Positions 37,015 to 45,960 of a DNA stretch of 64,000 nt are shown piece after piece. Source of the DNA: Lunatimonas lonarensis (lineage in GTDB: Bacteria; Bacteroidota; Bacteroidia; Cytophagales; Cyclobacteriaceae); contig NZ_AQHR01000061.1 in the NCBI RefSeq assembly GCF_000390185.1, positions 1-64,000 of the forward strand. The letters are read 5' to 3'. The position numbers were made by a program, and so were the translations under genes. Below the pieces are notes generated by a model. That model was not told the origin of the DNA, ran no database searches, and worked only from the letters and a program-made list of their open reading frames with translations. The first letter of the stretch is position 1. Each line of letters starts with the position of its first letter.

Positions 37015-37435
37015 CGTGCAAGCTGGCTTGTCGCTGCGGATCGATTCCGATCGAGACGGGGAGGAAAGTCCGGGCAACATAGAGCGCCATACTTCCTAAC
37101 GGGAAGGGGCGATGCTGGTGACGGCATCGCAACAGAAAGTACCACAGAAAATATACCGCCCCCTGCCTGGCAAGGGGTAAGGGTGAAATGGTGGGGTAAG
37201 AGCCCACCGCTCCGTTGGTGACAGGGGAGGCACGGTAAACCTTATGGGTTGAAAGATCAAATAGGTTCCGCCGGGAGACTTTGTCTCACAGAGAGTTGCT
37301 CGCTTTCATGCGGAACGGGTAGATCGATGGATCCCGACTGCGAAGTCGGGACTAGATAAATGACAAGCTCCCTTGGCAGCAGGTTTAGACCTTTAGCCTG
37401 CCAGGGTGACAGAACCCGGCTTACAGGCTTGCACG
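37015..37435 (+). ncRNA. rnpB: RNase P RNA, type A
   Basis: Catalytic RNA for tRNA 5' maturation. The ends pair as helix P1 (CGTGCAAGC at 37015 with GCTTGCACG at 37427-37435), directly followed by eight T that serve as terminator. The universal core GAGGAAAGTCCGGGC is at 37061-37075, ACAGAAAGTACCACAGAAAA at 37132, and GGGTGAAATGGTGGGGTAAG at 37181. Total 421 bases. Open frames on both strands here are chance. Confidence 0.95.
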
Positions 37436-37467
37436 TTTTTTTTACGACCTTCAAAACAATCCATACC

Positions 37468-38625
37468 ATGCCGAAAATTTTGATCATTGACGACGAAAAA
37501 GCCATCCGGGCCACTTTAAAGGAAATCCTCGAATACGAAAAATACGAGATCCTTGAGGCCAAAGATGGTGAGGAGGGACTGGAAATGATCCAAAAACACG
37601 AAGTGGACTTGGTCCTCTGCGATGTCAAAATGCCCAAAATGGACGGAATCGAGGTGCTTACCAAAGTGAACGAACTGGATAGGCAGCCCCAGTTTATTAT
37701 GATTTCTGCCCATGGCAGCATTGAAACCGCCGTGGAAGCCACTAAGAAAGGAGCTTTTGACTTTGTACCCAAGCCTCCAGACCTGAATAGACTGCTACTG
37801 ACGGTTAGAAATGCCCTGGATAAAAAAACCTTGGTACAGGAGACGACCGTACTGAAGAAGAAGCTGTCCAAAAAAATGGATATGGTGGGCAATTCAGATG
37901 CCCTCCAACAGGTAAAGGAAACCATTGAAAAAGTCGCCCCTACCGATGCACGGGTCCTGATAACCGGACCAAATGGCACCGGAAAGGAATTGGTAGCCCA
38001 CTGGATACATGCGAAAAGCAACCGATCCGGAGGGCCTTTTATCGCCGTGAATTGTGCGGCCATTCCTTCAGAACTGATCGAAAGTGAATTGTTTGGTCAC
38101 GAAAAAGGCTCCTTCACCTCAGCCCTCAAACAACGGCAGGGCAAATTCGAACAGGCCACCGGCGGCACATTGTTTTTGGATGAAGTCGGGGACATGAGCC
38201 TCTCTGCCCAGGCAAAGGTTCTGCGCGCGCTACAAGAGCACAAGATCACCCGCGTAGGTGGAGACAAAGATATACAGGTAGATGTTCGGGTACTTGCAGC
38301 CACCAACAAAGACCTCAGAGCAGAAATCAAAGAGGGCCGGTTTAGGGAAGATCTCTACCACCGACTAAGTGTAATCCTAATCCAAGTACCATCCCTAAAG
38401 GATCGGATTGAGGATCTCCCCCTATTGGTCGAGAAGTTTTTGGCAGAGATAGCCTCCGAATACGGCACGGTAAAGAAGAAAGTGACTCCTGCCGCCCTGG
38501 ACAAACTGAAGCAAAACCCTTGGACAGGAAATATACGAGAGCTACGAAACGTTGTGGAACGCTTGGTAATTCTTGGCAGTCAAGAGATCAATGAAGAGGA
38601 TGTAAAAAAATACGCGGGCTATTAA
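37468..38625 (+). CDS. Response regulator with sigma-54-type AAA+ domain, no DNA-binding domain
   Basis: A 385-residue protein. Start at 37468 (MPKILIIDDEKAIR); the longer frame from 37360 lies in rnpB. Receiver domain residues 1-120 with phosphorylatable Asp in LCDVKMPKMDG. The AAA+ domain (about 140-370) has Walker A ITGPNGTGKELV and GGTLFLDEVGDM. The sigma-54 contact loop reads GSFTSA instead of GAFTGA, and the protein stops right after NIRELRNVVERLVIL without a Fis-type helix-turn-helix. So it may act from solution or on another partner. The cognate kinase is not in the window. Confidence 0.88.
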   Translation: MPKILIIDDEKAIRATLKEILEYEKYEILEAKDGEEGLEMIQKHEVDLVLCDVKMPKMDGIEVLTKVNELDRQPQFIMISAHGSIETAVEATKKGAFDFVPKPPDLNRLLLTVRNALDKKTLVQETTVLKKKLSKKMDMVGNSDALQQVKETIEKVAPTDARVLITGPNGTGKELVAHWIHAKSNRSGGPFIAVNCAAIPSELIESELFGHEKGSFTSALKQRQGKFEQATGGTLFLDEVGDMSLSAQAKVLRALQEHKITRVGGDKDIQVDVRVLAATNKDLRAEIKEGRFREDLYHRLSVILIQVPSLKDRIEDLPLLVEKFLAEIASEYGTVKKKVTPAALDKLKQNPWTGNIRELRNVVERLVILGSQEINEEDVKKYAGY

Positions 38626-38639
38626 GCTCCGCCATTCTT

Positions 38640-38759
38640 CTATCCCCTTATCTCCTTTACAGGTTCCGACTTTGCATAGGCAGGACAAGGCTTGCTTGAC
38701 GCACAGGCACCCACAGCTAGAAGGCCTACCAACAATAGAAGAACAGTTACTTTTTGCAT
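38640..38759 (-). CDS. 39-residue small lipoprotein
   Basis: ATG at 38759, TAG at 38642-38640. The product begins MQKVTVLLLLVGLLAVGACA, a complete lipoprotein signal peptide with lipobox AVGAC, followed by a short tail SSKPCPAYAKSEPVKEIRG. The CPAY(A/S)K tail resembles other tiny Bacteroidetes lipoproteins that I remember. It is too short for ordinary gene-length cut-offs. Convergent with the response regulator gene. Confidence 0.75.
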   Translation of the reverse strand: MQKVTVLLLLVGLLAVGACASSKPCPAYAKSEPVKEIRG

Positions 38760-38810
38760 AGCGTGATTTTTTTATGATCAAATATGTATAATATTATAGG
38801 CAACACAAAA

Positions 38811-39809
38811 TTAATTTACCATTAAATTACAGCCCCGAAGGTCTGAATGATCGAAACGGCCCAGAATTTCCAACTTTCCACGTTCATCCCATCTGCCCAA
38901 ATCCTGGGTTTCCAGAAATGCACAGGAATGGAAATTGCCTAGATCAATGACGTTGATGCCCCCTGTTTTATTGTCCTGATAGCAATACGGATCATGGGGA
39001 TCGCGGATCAAAACCCTTACACAAGGAGGGAGCTCGTATTTGCCTTCCCCTTTTGAATAGGCCTGGGACATCATTTCGGTCATACCGTATTCCGAGTGAA
39101 CCGCCTCGAGACCAAACGCCGTTTTGATCTTTCCATGTACCTCCTCCCGGATCATCTCCCTCCTTCTCCCTTTCATTCCCCCAGTCTCCATCACTAGAAG
39201 ACGGGATGCGTCCGGGAGTGCGATAGCTACTTCTGCCAGATCCAAGAGCGCAAAGGTCACTCCCAACAGCAATATTTTCCTGTCGGAATCCTCGATAGCT
39301 ACTTGAATGGTGTCAAGCAGATCCCGATGGTTATACAAATAGAAACCAGAATAGGCCGATTTGGTTTCGCCAATAAAAAAATCGGCCATACAGACCAACG
39401 AACTGCCCCTCCGCTCCAGGTAAGAAGGCAGCAGTGCCAACAGGTGATACCCCTCAAGTGGCCCGTAAAAACGCTCAAAAATCCGCTTGGCATGCTCCTG
39501 ATAAAACGGCTCCGACCAGTAATAATGCTTGCTGGTAATCTGACCAGTGGTGCCGCTGCTTGAAAAAAACGGAGAATCCTCTGTTATCTTTCCGCAAAAA
39601 ACGGGGTTGTTCTTAAAAAAAGAAAGCGGCAAAAACGGTATGTCAGTTAGGTCTTTTACCTTGTTTGCTTCCGTCCGTCTTGCCCGTAAATAGGCTTTAT
39701 AGATGGGGTTTGCGTCCGCTTGTAGTTTAAAGAGTCTCAAAGCCATCTCTTCAAAATCATCATCCTTCATAGTTAGAAGCGATTCCGAAAAACTTTTGAA
39801 ATATTTCAT
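38811..39809 (-). CDS. LuxE/PaaK-type acyl-activating enzyme
   Basis: A 332-residue protein of the acyl-protein synthetase (LuxE) family related to phenylacetate-CoA ligases. The adenylate-forming loop FFSSSGTTGQITSKHYY is at about residues 83-98; HSEYGMTEMMSQAY is the second adenylation motif. Its substrate is unknown; in Bacteroidetes it is often near envelope-lipid genes, which I do not see here. Divergent from the lipoprotein gene at 39886. Confidence 0.82.
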   Translation of the reverse strand: MKYFKSFSESLLTMKDDDFEEMALRLFKLQADANPIYKAYLRARRTEANKVKDLTDIPFLPLSFFKNNPVFCGKITEDSPFFSSSGTTGQITSKHYYWSEPFYQEHAKRIFERFYGPLEGYHLLALLPSYLERRGSSLVCMADFFIGETKSAYSGFYLYNHRDLLDTIQVAIEDSDRKILLLGVTFALLDLAEVAIALPDASRLLVMETGGMKGRRREMIREEVHGKIKTAFGLEAVHSEYGMTEMMSQAYSKGEGKYELPPCVRVLIRDPHDPYCYQDNKTGGINVIDLGNFHSCAFLETQDLGRWDERGKLEILGRFDHSDLRGCNLMVN

Positions 39810-39885
39810 CGTTATTTTAACAGTTAAGACCTATTTTTAAACAACTTTACAAGAAGGCCTGCGCCGGTGTAAAATTCTAAAGCAA

Positions 39886-40560
39886 ATGAAGGTAGTAAAA
39901 GTTTCCTATATCATCCTAACGCTAGTCGCTGCATATGCCTGCATTGCACCTCCGGTTGATTTCCCAAGCCGACCGGAAATCAGCTTCAATAACCTGGAGT
40001 ACGTAGAGACCAATCAAGCGGATTCCCTGATCATCACGGTTAACTTCAGGGATGGGGAGGGGGATTTGGGACTAAACCCAAGGGACATAGAGCCTCCGTT
40101 TAATGAACTGAACTATCCACGTGACCAAAATGGCCAACTGATCACCTACCGAAACCGGCCTGCCAATGCCCCCTCTTTTAACAACAGGGATTGGGTTATT
40201 TCCCCACTGATCAACAATGTACGTGTAAATGACACCATCTGGGTACAGGAAAACCCGGACTATTTCAATATTTTCGTTCGGTTCTTTATCAAACGTAGCG
40301 GTCAATATACCGAGTTTGATTGGTCGGCACCACCTTTCTTCACTACATTCAATGGTCGATTTCCCCGGATTTTGACAGATGACCGACAAAGGGCCGTGGA
40401 GGGGCAAATTCGGTATGGCATGCTTTCACTTGGATGGAATTCGATATTCCGTAATGACACCATTCGCCTTGAGGTTCAAATCCAAGACCGGCAGTTACAA
40501 CGCAGTGAACCGGTGGTAACTCCAGACTTCACCTTGGCCCAAATACGGCGATCACGATAA
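39886..40560 (+). CDS. Hypothetical lipoprotein
   Basis: A 224-residue protein with signal peptide MKVVKVSYIILTLVAAYAC, Cys 19 likely lipidated. The body has VNFRDGEGDLGLNPRDIEPP, a phrase common in Cytophagales lipoproteins with an Ig-like or calcium-binding look, and NDTIWVQENPDYFNIFVRFF. No enzymatic motif. The gene is monocistronic and convergent with the E1 gene. Function unknown. Confidence 0.7.
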   Translation: MKVVKVSYIILTLVAAYACIAPPVDFPSRPEISFNNLEYVETNQADSLIITVNFRDGEGDLGLNPRDIEPPFNELNYPRDQNGQLITYRNRPANAPSFNNRDWVISPLINNVRVNDTIWVQENPDYFNIFVRFFIKRSGQYTEFDWSAPPFFTTFNGRFPRILTDDRQRAVEGQIRYGMLSLGWNSIFRNDTIRLEVQIQDRQLQRSEPVVTPDFTLAQIRRSR

Positions 40561-40605
40561 CCCCAGGAGGCATCATCAAACCCGCCTAGAGAGCAGAGTG
40601 TACCA

Positions 40606-43020
40606 TTAAATTAAGGCAGGGTATTTTTGTGGATTTGCTTCATGCATCATGTTATACGCTGCCTCTACCACATCATCTGCACTGGGTTTGGAAAAATAAT
40701 CTCCATCTGAGGAGTAGGCAGGACGGTGTTCCTTTGCAGAGATGGTAACCGGTTGGGAATCCAGTGAATAATAAGCGTTTTGAAATTCAAAAACCTGCTG
40801 CATCATGTACGCAGAAGCTCCGCCAGGCACATCTTCGTCCGCAAAAATCACGCGATTGGTCTTGGCAATGGACTTGCCGATCAAATGCCCTTTGTCAAAG
40901 GGCAGCAAGGTTTGGGCGTCAATTACTTCCAATGATATCTCCATACCTTCTAACATGACCGCTGCATCCATCACAATCCGGCACATGGCGCCATAGGTTA
41001 CCACTGTAATATCGGAACCCTCCCGAATCACTTCCGCTTGCCCTATCGGCACACGAAACTCGCCAATATTGGCAGGCATCTTTTCCTTGATCCGATAGCC
41101 GTTAAGCACCTCTATCATTACGGCTGGTTCATCGGCCTGCAAAAGCGTATTGTACATACCCGCCGCTTGCGTCATATTACGTGGCACACAGAGCAGAATC
41201 CCTCGTAAGGATCCCAAAATCATCCCAATGGGTGACCCGGAATGCCAAACGCCTTCGAGGCGGTGTCCGCGGGTACGGATGATCAGAGGTGCTTTCTGCC
41301 CTCCCTTGGTACGGTAATGGAGACTGGCCAAGTCATCGGTCAGTGTATTTAGCGCATAGACCAAGTAGTCCAAGTATTGAATCTCGGTAATGGGCCGAAG
41401 GCCGCGGAGGGCAGTTCCTATTCCCTGACCGATAATCGTCATTTCGCGGATACCCGTATCGGTTACTTTCAACTCTCCATGCTTTGCCTGAAGTCCGGCA
41501 AAAGCCTGGTTCACATCTCCGATTTTGCCCACATCCTCTCCTATGGCAAACACCAAGGGATTATTGGTCAACATATGGTCAAAGCATGCTTGTAATATCT
41601 CTCTTCCGTCTACCAACGGAGCATCCTCTTTGTACACTGCGGGAATTTCCGACACCAGTTCGACACGGTGGGCCGATTCACTATACAGGTGGCTACTATA
41701 CCGATCCTCGTTTTTCTCCTGCTCCTCCCTGTACCAAGCCAGCAACTCTGCCTTTACCTCCAACGGATCGGTTCGCATGGTCCAAATTGCCCGTCTTACA
41801 GTACTGACCACATCCATACGAATCGGATTGATCAATTTGGACAGCTCCTTGGCCAACTGAAGTACCTGGTCGCGCTGACCGCTTCGCATGGCAGCCCTGC
41901 GCAGAAGACTCAATGCTTGGTTCAGATCCTGCGCGATCGACTCAGTAAACAACTTCCAGGCTTTGTCCTTGCTTTGGCGCACCTGCTGTTTGGTTTCCAG
42001 GTCTATTTTATTCAATTCCTCTTCGGTGGCCAGGCCGTTCTGAATAATGAAGGCTCTAAACTGAGGCATACAATCATAGGTAGCCTCCCACTCCAGTCTT
42101 TCCTTTGACTTATAACGCTCATGGGAACCGGAAGTGGAGTGCCCCTGCGGTTGTGTCATTTCAACCACATGAACCAACACCGGCACATGTTCGTACCGGG
42201 CTATTGCCGCAGCTTGTTGGTAGGTGGACATCAACGCCTCATAATCCCAGCCACGCACCACAAAAATCTCATAGCCAGCCTTCTCTTCTGTTCGCCTAAA
42301 CCCCTCAAGTGCCTCGGAGATACTTGACTTTGTAATTTGGTAGTCATTGGTTACGGATATCCCATAATCGTCGTCCCACACCGAAATGATCATAGGAATT
42401 TGGAGCACTCCCGCTGCATTAAAAGCTTCCAAAAACATCCCCTCGGCGGTAGACGCATTACCAATTGTACCCCATGCAACTTCTCTTCCACCCTTGGAAA
42501 ATTTCGGGAAAGATTGAAGATCGGGATTTTGCTTATATAGTTTAGAGGCATAGGCAAGTCCAACCAAACGCGGCATCTGAGCTGCGGTCGGAGAAATATC
42601 GCCCGTTGAATTATTGATTTGCGTCAAATCACGCCAGGATCCATCGGCGTTCAGCGACCTGGTGGCGAAGTGGCTGTTCATCAGCCTGCCCGCTGACGAG
42701 GGATCCGCCTCCACGCTGGTGTGCGCATACATCTGCGCAAAATACTGCTCAACAGTAAGCTCTCCAACGGCCATCATAAAGGTTTGGTCGCGGTAGTACC
42801 CCGACCTAAAATCCCCCTTCTCAAAAAATCGCGCCATCGCAATCTGCGCCAATTCCTTGCCGTCACCAAAAATACCGAACTTGGCCTTTCCCATGAAGAC
42901 TTCCTTCCTACCCATCAAGGAGGTATGGCGGCTGAGCATTGCCAATCGGTAATCCTCAACGACCTGGTCTCGATCTATTTCCACCTTCTCCCTTCGATAT
43001 GATGTGGTTGTTTCTTCCAT
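40606..43020 (-). CDS. Fused alpha/beta 2-oxoacid dehydrogenase E1 component
   Basis: An 804-residue ThDP enzyme with both E1 subunits in one chain. The alpha part (about 1-350) has GTIGNASTAEGMFLEAFNAA and WDDDYGIS in the ThDP site and the loop QPQGHSTSGSHERYKS. The beta part (about 470-800) has VFAIGEDVG, the transketolase-type RTRGH and the C-terminal VIFADEDVPGGASAYMM. This arrangement is typical of Bacteroidetes branched-chain or pyruvate dehydrogenase E1. The substrate is not certain. E2/E3 genes are not in the window. Confidence 0.9.
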   Translation of the reverse strand: MEETTTSYRREKVEIDRDQVVEDYRLAMLSRHTSLMGRKEVFMGKAKFGIFGDGKELAQIAMARFFEKGDFRSGYYRDQTFMMAVGELTVEQYFAQMYAHTSVEADPSSAGRLMNSHFATRSLNADGSWRDLTQINNSTGDISPTAAQMPRLVGLAYASKLYKQNPDLQSFPKFSKGGREVAWGTIGNASTAEGMFLEAFNAAGVLQIPMIISVWDDDYGISVTNDYQITKSSISEALEGFRRTEEKAGYEIFVVRGWDYEALMSTYQQAAAIARYEHVPVLVHVVEMTQPQGHSTSGSHERYKSKERLEWEATYDCMPQFRAFIIQNGLATEEELNKIDLETKQQVRQSKDKAWKLFTESIAQDLNQALSLLRRAAMRSGQRDQVLQLAKELSKLINPIRMDVVSTVRRAIWTMRTDPLEVKAELLAWYREEQEKNEDRYSSHLYSESAHRVELVSEIPAVYKEDAPLVDGREILQACFDHMLTNNPLVFAIGEDVGKIGDVNQAFAGLQAKHGELKVTDTGIREMTIIGQGIGTALRGLRPITEIQYLDYLVYALNTLTDDLASLHYRTKGGQKAPLIIRTRGHRLEGVWHSGSPIGMILGSLRGILLCVPRNMTQAAGMYNTLLQADEPAVMIEVLNGYRIKEKMPANIGEFRVPIGQAEVIREGSDITVVTYGAMCRIVMDAAVMLEGMEISLEVIDAQTLLPFDKGHLIGKSIAKTNRVIFADEDVPGGASAYMMQQVFEFQNAYYSLDSQPVTISAKEHRPAYSSDGDYFSKPSADDVVEAAYNMMHEANPQKYPALI

Positions 43021-43073
43021 ACCAAATTCTACTTACGTGTATTTCGCATTTAAAAACAAAAACTCAATGGTTC

Positions 43074-43104
43074 CAAAAATACTGAAAATTGTGACCATTC
43101 CCAA
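43074..43104 (-). promoter_or_regulatory. Promoter of the E1 gene
   Basis: TTG (43104-43102), exactly 20 bases, TATTTTTG (43081-43074). Transcription would start near 43067, with a 47-base leader before ATG. Confidence 0.7.
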
Positions 43105-43180
43105 TTTACGATTGGAATATTTTTATCCTGAAATACGTGAAAATTCTGTTTAAGTTCTAAATACTAAATGAAAACCATAT

Positions 43181-43281
43181 TATATTTGGAAACCAAACGA
43201 CACGGAGGCAACTTGAGGTGAATTTGACCGTTTGTTAACCTATTGTTAACGTTGAACGGAGGACACTTCGGGGAATCCCCG
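43181..43281 (+). promoter_or_regulatory. Regulatory region upstream of ald
   Basis: The 332-base gap between the E1 and ald genes contains a TATATTTG box (43181-43188) directed at ald, two copies of GTTAAC with five bases between them (43234-43239 and 43245-43250, one helical turn centre to centre), and a perfect 13-base palindrome CGGGGAATCCCCG (43269-43281). The boxes look like an operator and a 5'-leader hairpin. No gene is seen here. Confidence 0.4.
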
Positions 43282-43352
43282 TCGTACGGCCCAACACCAG
43301 CACATATAACACAGCGACATTTACCCTCAACTTACCACCTAACACAGAAACA

Positions 43353-44468
43353 ATGAAAATCGGGATTCCTAAGGAAATCAAGAACAATGAAAACCGGGTA
43401 GCTTTGACACCCGCCGGCGCGAAAGAACTTACCAAGCGTGGCCATCAGGTATTTGTACAACAATCAGCAGGGCTGGGTAGTGGGTTTTCGGATCAGCAGT
43501 ATGAACAAGGTGGCGCGAAGATACTGCCCACCATACAGGACGTGTACGGCGTGGGAGAAATGATACTAAAAGTTAAAGAACCCATCGAGGAGGAGTACAG
43601 TCTGATCCAAGAGGATCAATTGCTTTTTACCTATTTTCACTTCGCCTCCTACGAGCCCTTGGCTAAGGCTATGATTCAGAGCAAGGCTGTTTGCTTAGCC
43701 TATGAAACCGTAGAAAAACCGGACAGAAGCCTTCCACTGCTGGTACCCATGTCTGAAGTGGCAGGCCGTATGGCGATCCAAAAAGGAGCCAATTACCTTG
43801 AAAAACCGCTGGGTGGGAGAGGGATACTGCTCGGTGGTGTACCCGGAACCCTACCTGCAAAAGTACTGATCCTGGGGGGTGGTATCGTAGGAACCCATGC
43901 CGCATGGATGGCTGCCGGACTCGGAGCCGATGTCACAATTTTGGATGTTTCCTTGCCAAGGATGAGGTACCTGGCCGACATCATGCCTGCAAATGTAAAA
44001 ACCATGATGTCCAACGAATTCAACATACGCAAACTGCTGCCCACAGCCGACTTGGTCGTAGGAGCGGTACTTATTCCAGGCGCAAAGGCTCCGCACCTCA
44101 TTACCAAGGACATGCTGTCTCTTATGACCGAAGGATCGGTATTGGTGGACGTAGCGGTGGATCAGGGCGGCTGCATCGAGACCTGCAAACCTACCACTCA
44201 CGAAGATCCCACCTATGTAATCGATGGAGTCCTTCACTACTGTGTGGCCAATATGCCGGGGGCCGTACCCTATACCTCTACCTTGGCTCTGACCAACGCC
44301 ACACTACCCTACGCGCTGGAATTAGCGGATAAAGGATGGAAGGAAGCATGTAAACAACATCAGGATCTAGAGCTTGGTCTGAATATCATTCACGGCGAGG
44401 TAGTCTATAAAGCGGTGGCCGACACATTTGGCCTACCGCACACTCCGGTATCAACGTTTTTAAAATAA
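43353..44468 (+). CDS. ald: Alanine dehydrogenase
   Basis: NAD-dependent oxidative deamination of L-alanine to pyruvate. The 371-residue protein starts MKIGIPKEIKNNENRVALTP, has the AlaDh/PNT N domain with FTYFHFAS, the NAD Rossmann loop LILGGGIVGTHAAWMAAGLG, and the C-terminal VANMPGAVPYTSTLALTNAT. Length and motifs are canonical. It has its own leader region and terminator, thus monocistronic. Confidence 0.95.
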   Translation: MKIGIPKEIKNNENRVALTPAGAKELTKRGHQVFVQQSAGLGSGFSDQQYEQGGAKILPTIQDVYGVGEMILKVKEPIEEEYSLIQEDQLLFTYFHFASYEPLAKAMIQSKAVCLAYETVEKPDRSLPLLVPMSEVAGRMAIQKGANYLEKPLGGRGILLGGVPGTLPAKVLILGGGIVGTHAAWMAAGLGADVTILDVSLPRMRYLADIMPANVKTMMSNEFNIRKLLPTADLVVGAVLIPGAKAPHLITKDMLSLMTEGSVLVDVAVDQGGCIETCKPTTHEDPTYVIDGVLHYCVANMPGAVPYTSTLALTNATLPYALELADKGWKEACKQHQDLELGLNIIHGEVVYKAVADTFGLPHTPVSTFLK

Positions 44469-44472
44469 GTCC

Positions 44473-44497
44473 AAAGCCCGATTTTCGGGCTTTTTTT
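44473..44497 (+). terminator. Terminator of ald
   Basis: AAAGCCCG-ATTTT-CGGGCTTT followed by further T. Begins four bases after the ald stop codon and abuts the FNR-like box of hemN. Confidence 0.9.
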
Positions 44498-44511
44498 ATG
44501 ATTTTTATCAG
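44498..44511. promoter_or_regulatory. FNR-like operator upstream of hemN
   Basis: ATGAT-TTTT-ATCAG: nine of ten half-site bases fit ATGAY-N4-RTCAT. With a -7-like GATATTTG at 44556-44563 (start near 44570), the centre is about 65 bases upstream, a class I activator position. The site begins at the end of the ald terminator T tract, so part of the match may be chance. Confidence 0.45.
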
Positions 44512-44583
44512 TTTATCGGGCTTCGGCTATCATAAAAAATAAATAAAGGCACCACGATATTTGCCGATAAACTATGGATCATT

Positions 44584-45942
44584 ATGCAAACCGCCGACAG
44601 CACCTCACTTCTTCAGAAATACAACGTTCCCGCACCCAGGTACACCAGCTACCCTCCGGTTCCTTTTTGGAAAAACAACCTCACTGAAACCGCTTGGAGT
44701 GAGGCTGTAAAAAAAGCATACCGCCTTTTCGGAGATATCGAGGGCATTACGCTGTATGTTCATCTACCCTATTGTGAGAGCCTATGCACCTATTGCGGCT
44801 GCAACAAACACATAACCGTAAACCACGCAGTAGAGCTTCCTTATATTTATTCGGTCATGAAAGAATGGGACGCCTATACCAAAATCCTCCCGTTTCGTCC
44901 AAAGCTGGCAGGAATTCATTTGGGAGGGGGCACTCCTACCTTTTTCTCCCCTAAGTCACTCAAACTATTAATAAACCACCTCACCGCGCAGTCTGATATT
45001 ATCCCAGACGCTGAGTTCAGCTTTGAAGGGCACCCGAATAACACCACGGCAGAACATTTGGCAGCCCTACACGAAGTGGGCTTTAACAGAGTGAGTTTCG
45101 GCATACAGGACTTTGACGTTAGCGTGCAAAAAGCTATACACCGAATCCAACCGTTTGAAAAGGTTGCAGAGGTCACTGAATCTGCCCGAAAAATAGGCTA
45201 TAACTCGATAAATTTCGACCTGATCTATGGCCTCCCCCACCAAAGTTTGGCCTCCATCGAAGACACCTTTCAGCGAGTCGCTACCCTTAGACCGGATCGG
45301 ATAGCCTTTTACAGCTACGCCCATGTTCCGGAGGCATTCCCTGCCCAGCGAAGTTTTGAAAAACACCTTCCGAATGAAATCGAAAAAAGGGAGCTGTATG
45401 AGCAAGGCCGTTGTTTACTGGCCGATATGGGCTACTTGGAAGTGGGGATGGATCATTTTGCCTTGCCTACAGATCCGCTTTACCTCGCTAAAGCGTCAAA
45501 GACCTTGCACCGGAACTTCATGGGATACACCACCCAGCCCTCCAAAATCCTGATCGGACTGGGAAATAGCGCCATTAGCGATGTGTACTTTGCCTATGCA
45601 CAAAATGAAAAGAAAATAGCTGCCTATAAATCCCTGGTAGAAAACCAGGAGTCCACCATTGCAAAAGGTCACCTGTTGACCGACGAAGATTTGAGTATCA
45701 AACAATTGATACTATCCCTCATCTGCAACCATGAGGCCAGCTGGCCTTCTGGCTATTCGCCATTTGAGAGAACTCAATGGCTGACACCTCTAGGTGTATT
45801 TAAGGAGGAAGACTTGCTGGATTTTGACTCAAGCGGTATTTACATCCGAGAAAAAGGCATTGCATTCATCCGTAATATATGCATGACCTTTGATCCAACT
45901 ATGCAGAAAAAGAAGCAGGTTAGCTTTAGCAAAGCGATCTAA
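44584..45942 (+). CDS. hemN: Oxygen-independent coproporphyrinogen III oxidase
   Basis: Radical-SAM enzyme of heme synthesis used when oxygen is scarce. The 452-residue protein has the cluster motif LPYCESLCTYCGCNKHI (CxxxCxxC plus the extra Cys), LAGIHLGGGTPTFF and the HemN C-terminal domain. It has the usual HemN length. It lies beside the cbb3 oxidase cluster (convergent, 18-base gap) and has an FNR-like box upstream, as in many bacteria where FNR turns on hemN. Confidence 0.95.
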   Translation: MQTADSTSLLQKYNVPAPRYTSYPPVPFWKNNLTETAWSEAVKKAYRLFGDIEGITLYVHLPYCESLCTYCGCNKHITVNHAVELPYIYSVMKEWDAYTKILPFRPKLAGIHLGGGTPTFFSPKSLKLLINHLTAQSDIIPDAEFSFEGHPNNTTAEHLAALHEVGFNRVSFGIQDFDVSVQKAIHRIQPFEKVAEVTESARKIGYNSINFDLIYGLPHQSLASIEDTFQRVATLRPDRIAFYSYAHVPEAFPAQRSFEKHLPNEIEKRELYEQGRCLLADMGYLEVGMDHFALPTDPLYLAKASKTLHRNFMGYTTQPSKILIGLGNSAISDVYFAYAQNEKKIAAYKSLVENQESTIAKGHLLTDEDLSIKQLILSLICNHEASWPSGYSPFERTQWLTPLGVFKEEDLLDFDSSGIYIREKGIAFIRNICMTFDPTMQKKKQVSFSKAI

Positions 45943-45960
45943 ACCAACCTCTGCATCCGC

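Noticed and set aside
37360-37467. N-terminal extension of the response regulator
   Set aside because: It lies inside RNase P RNA, and the receiver domain starts properly at MPKILIIDDE.
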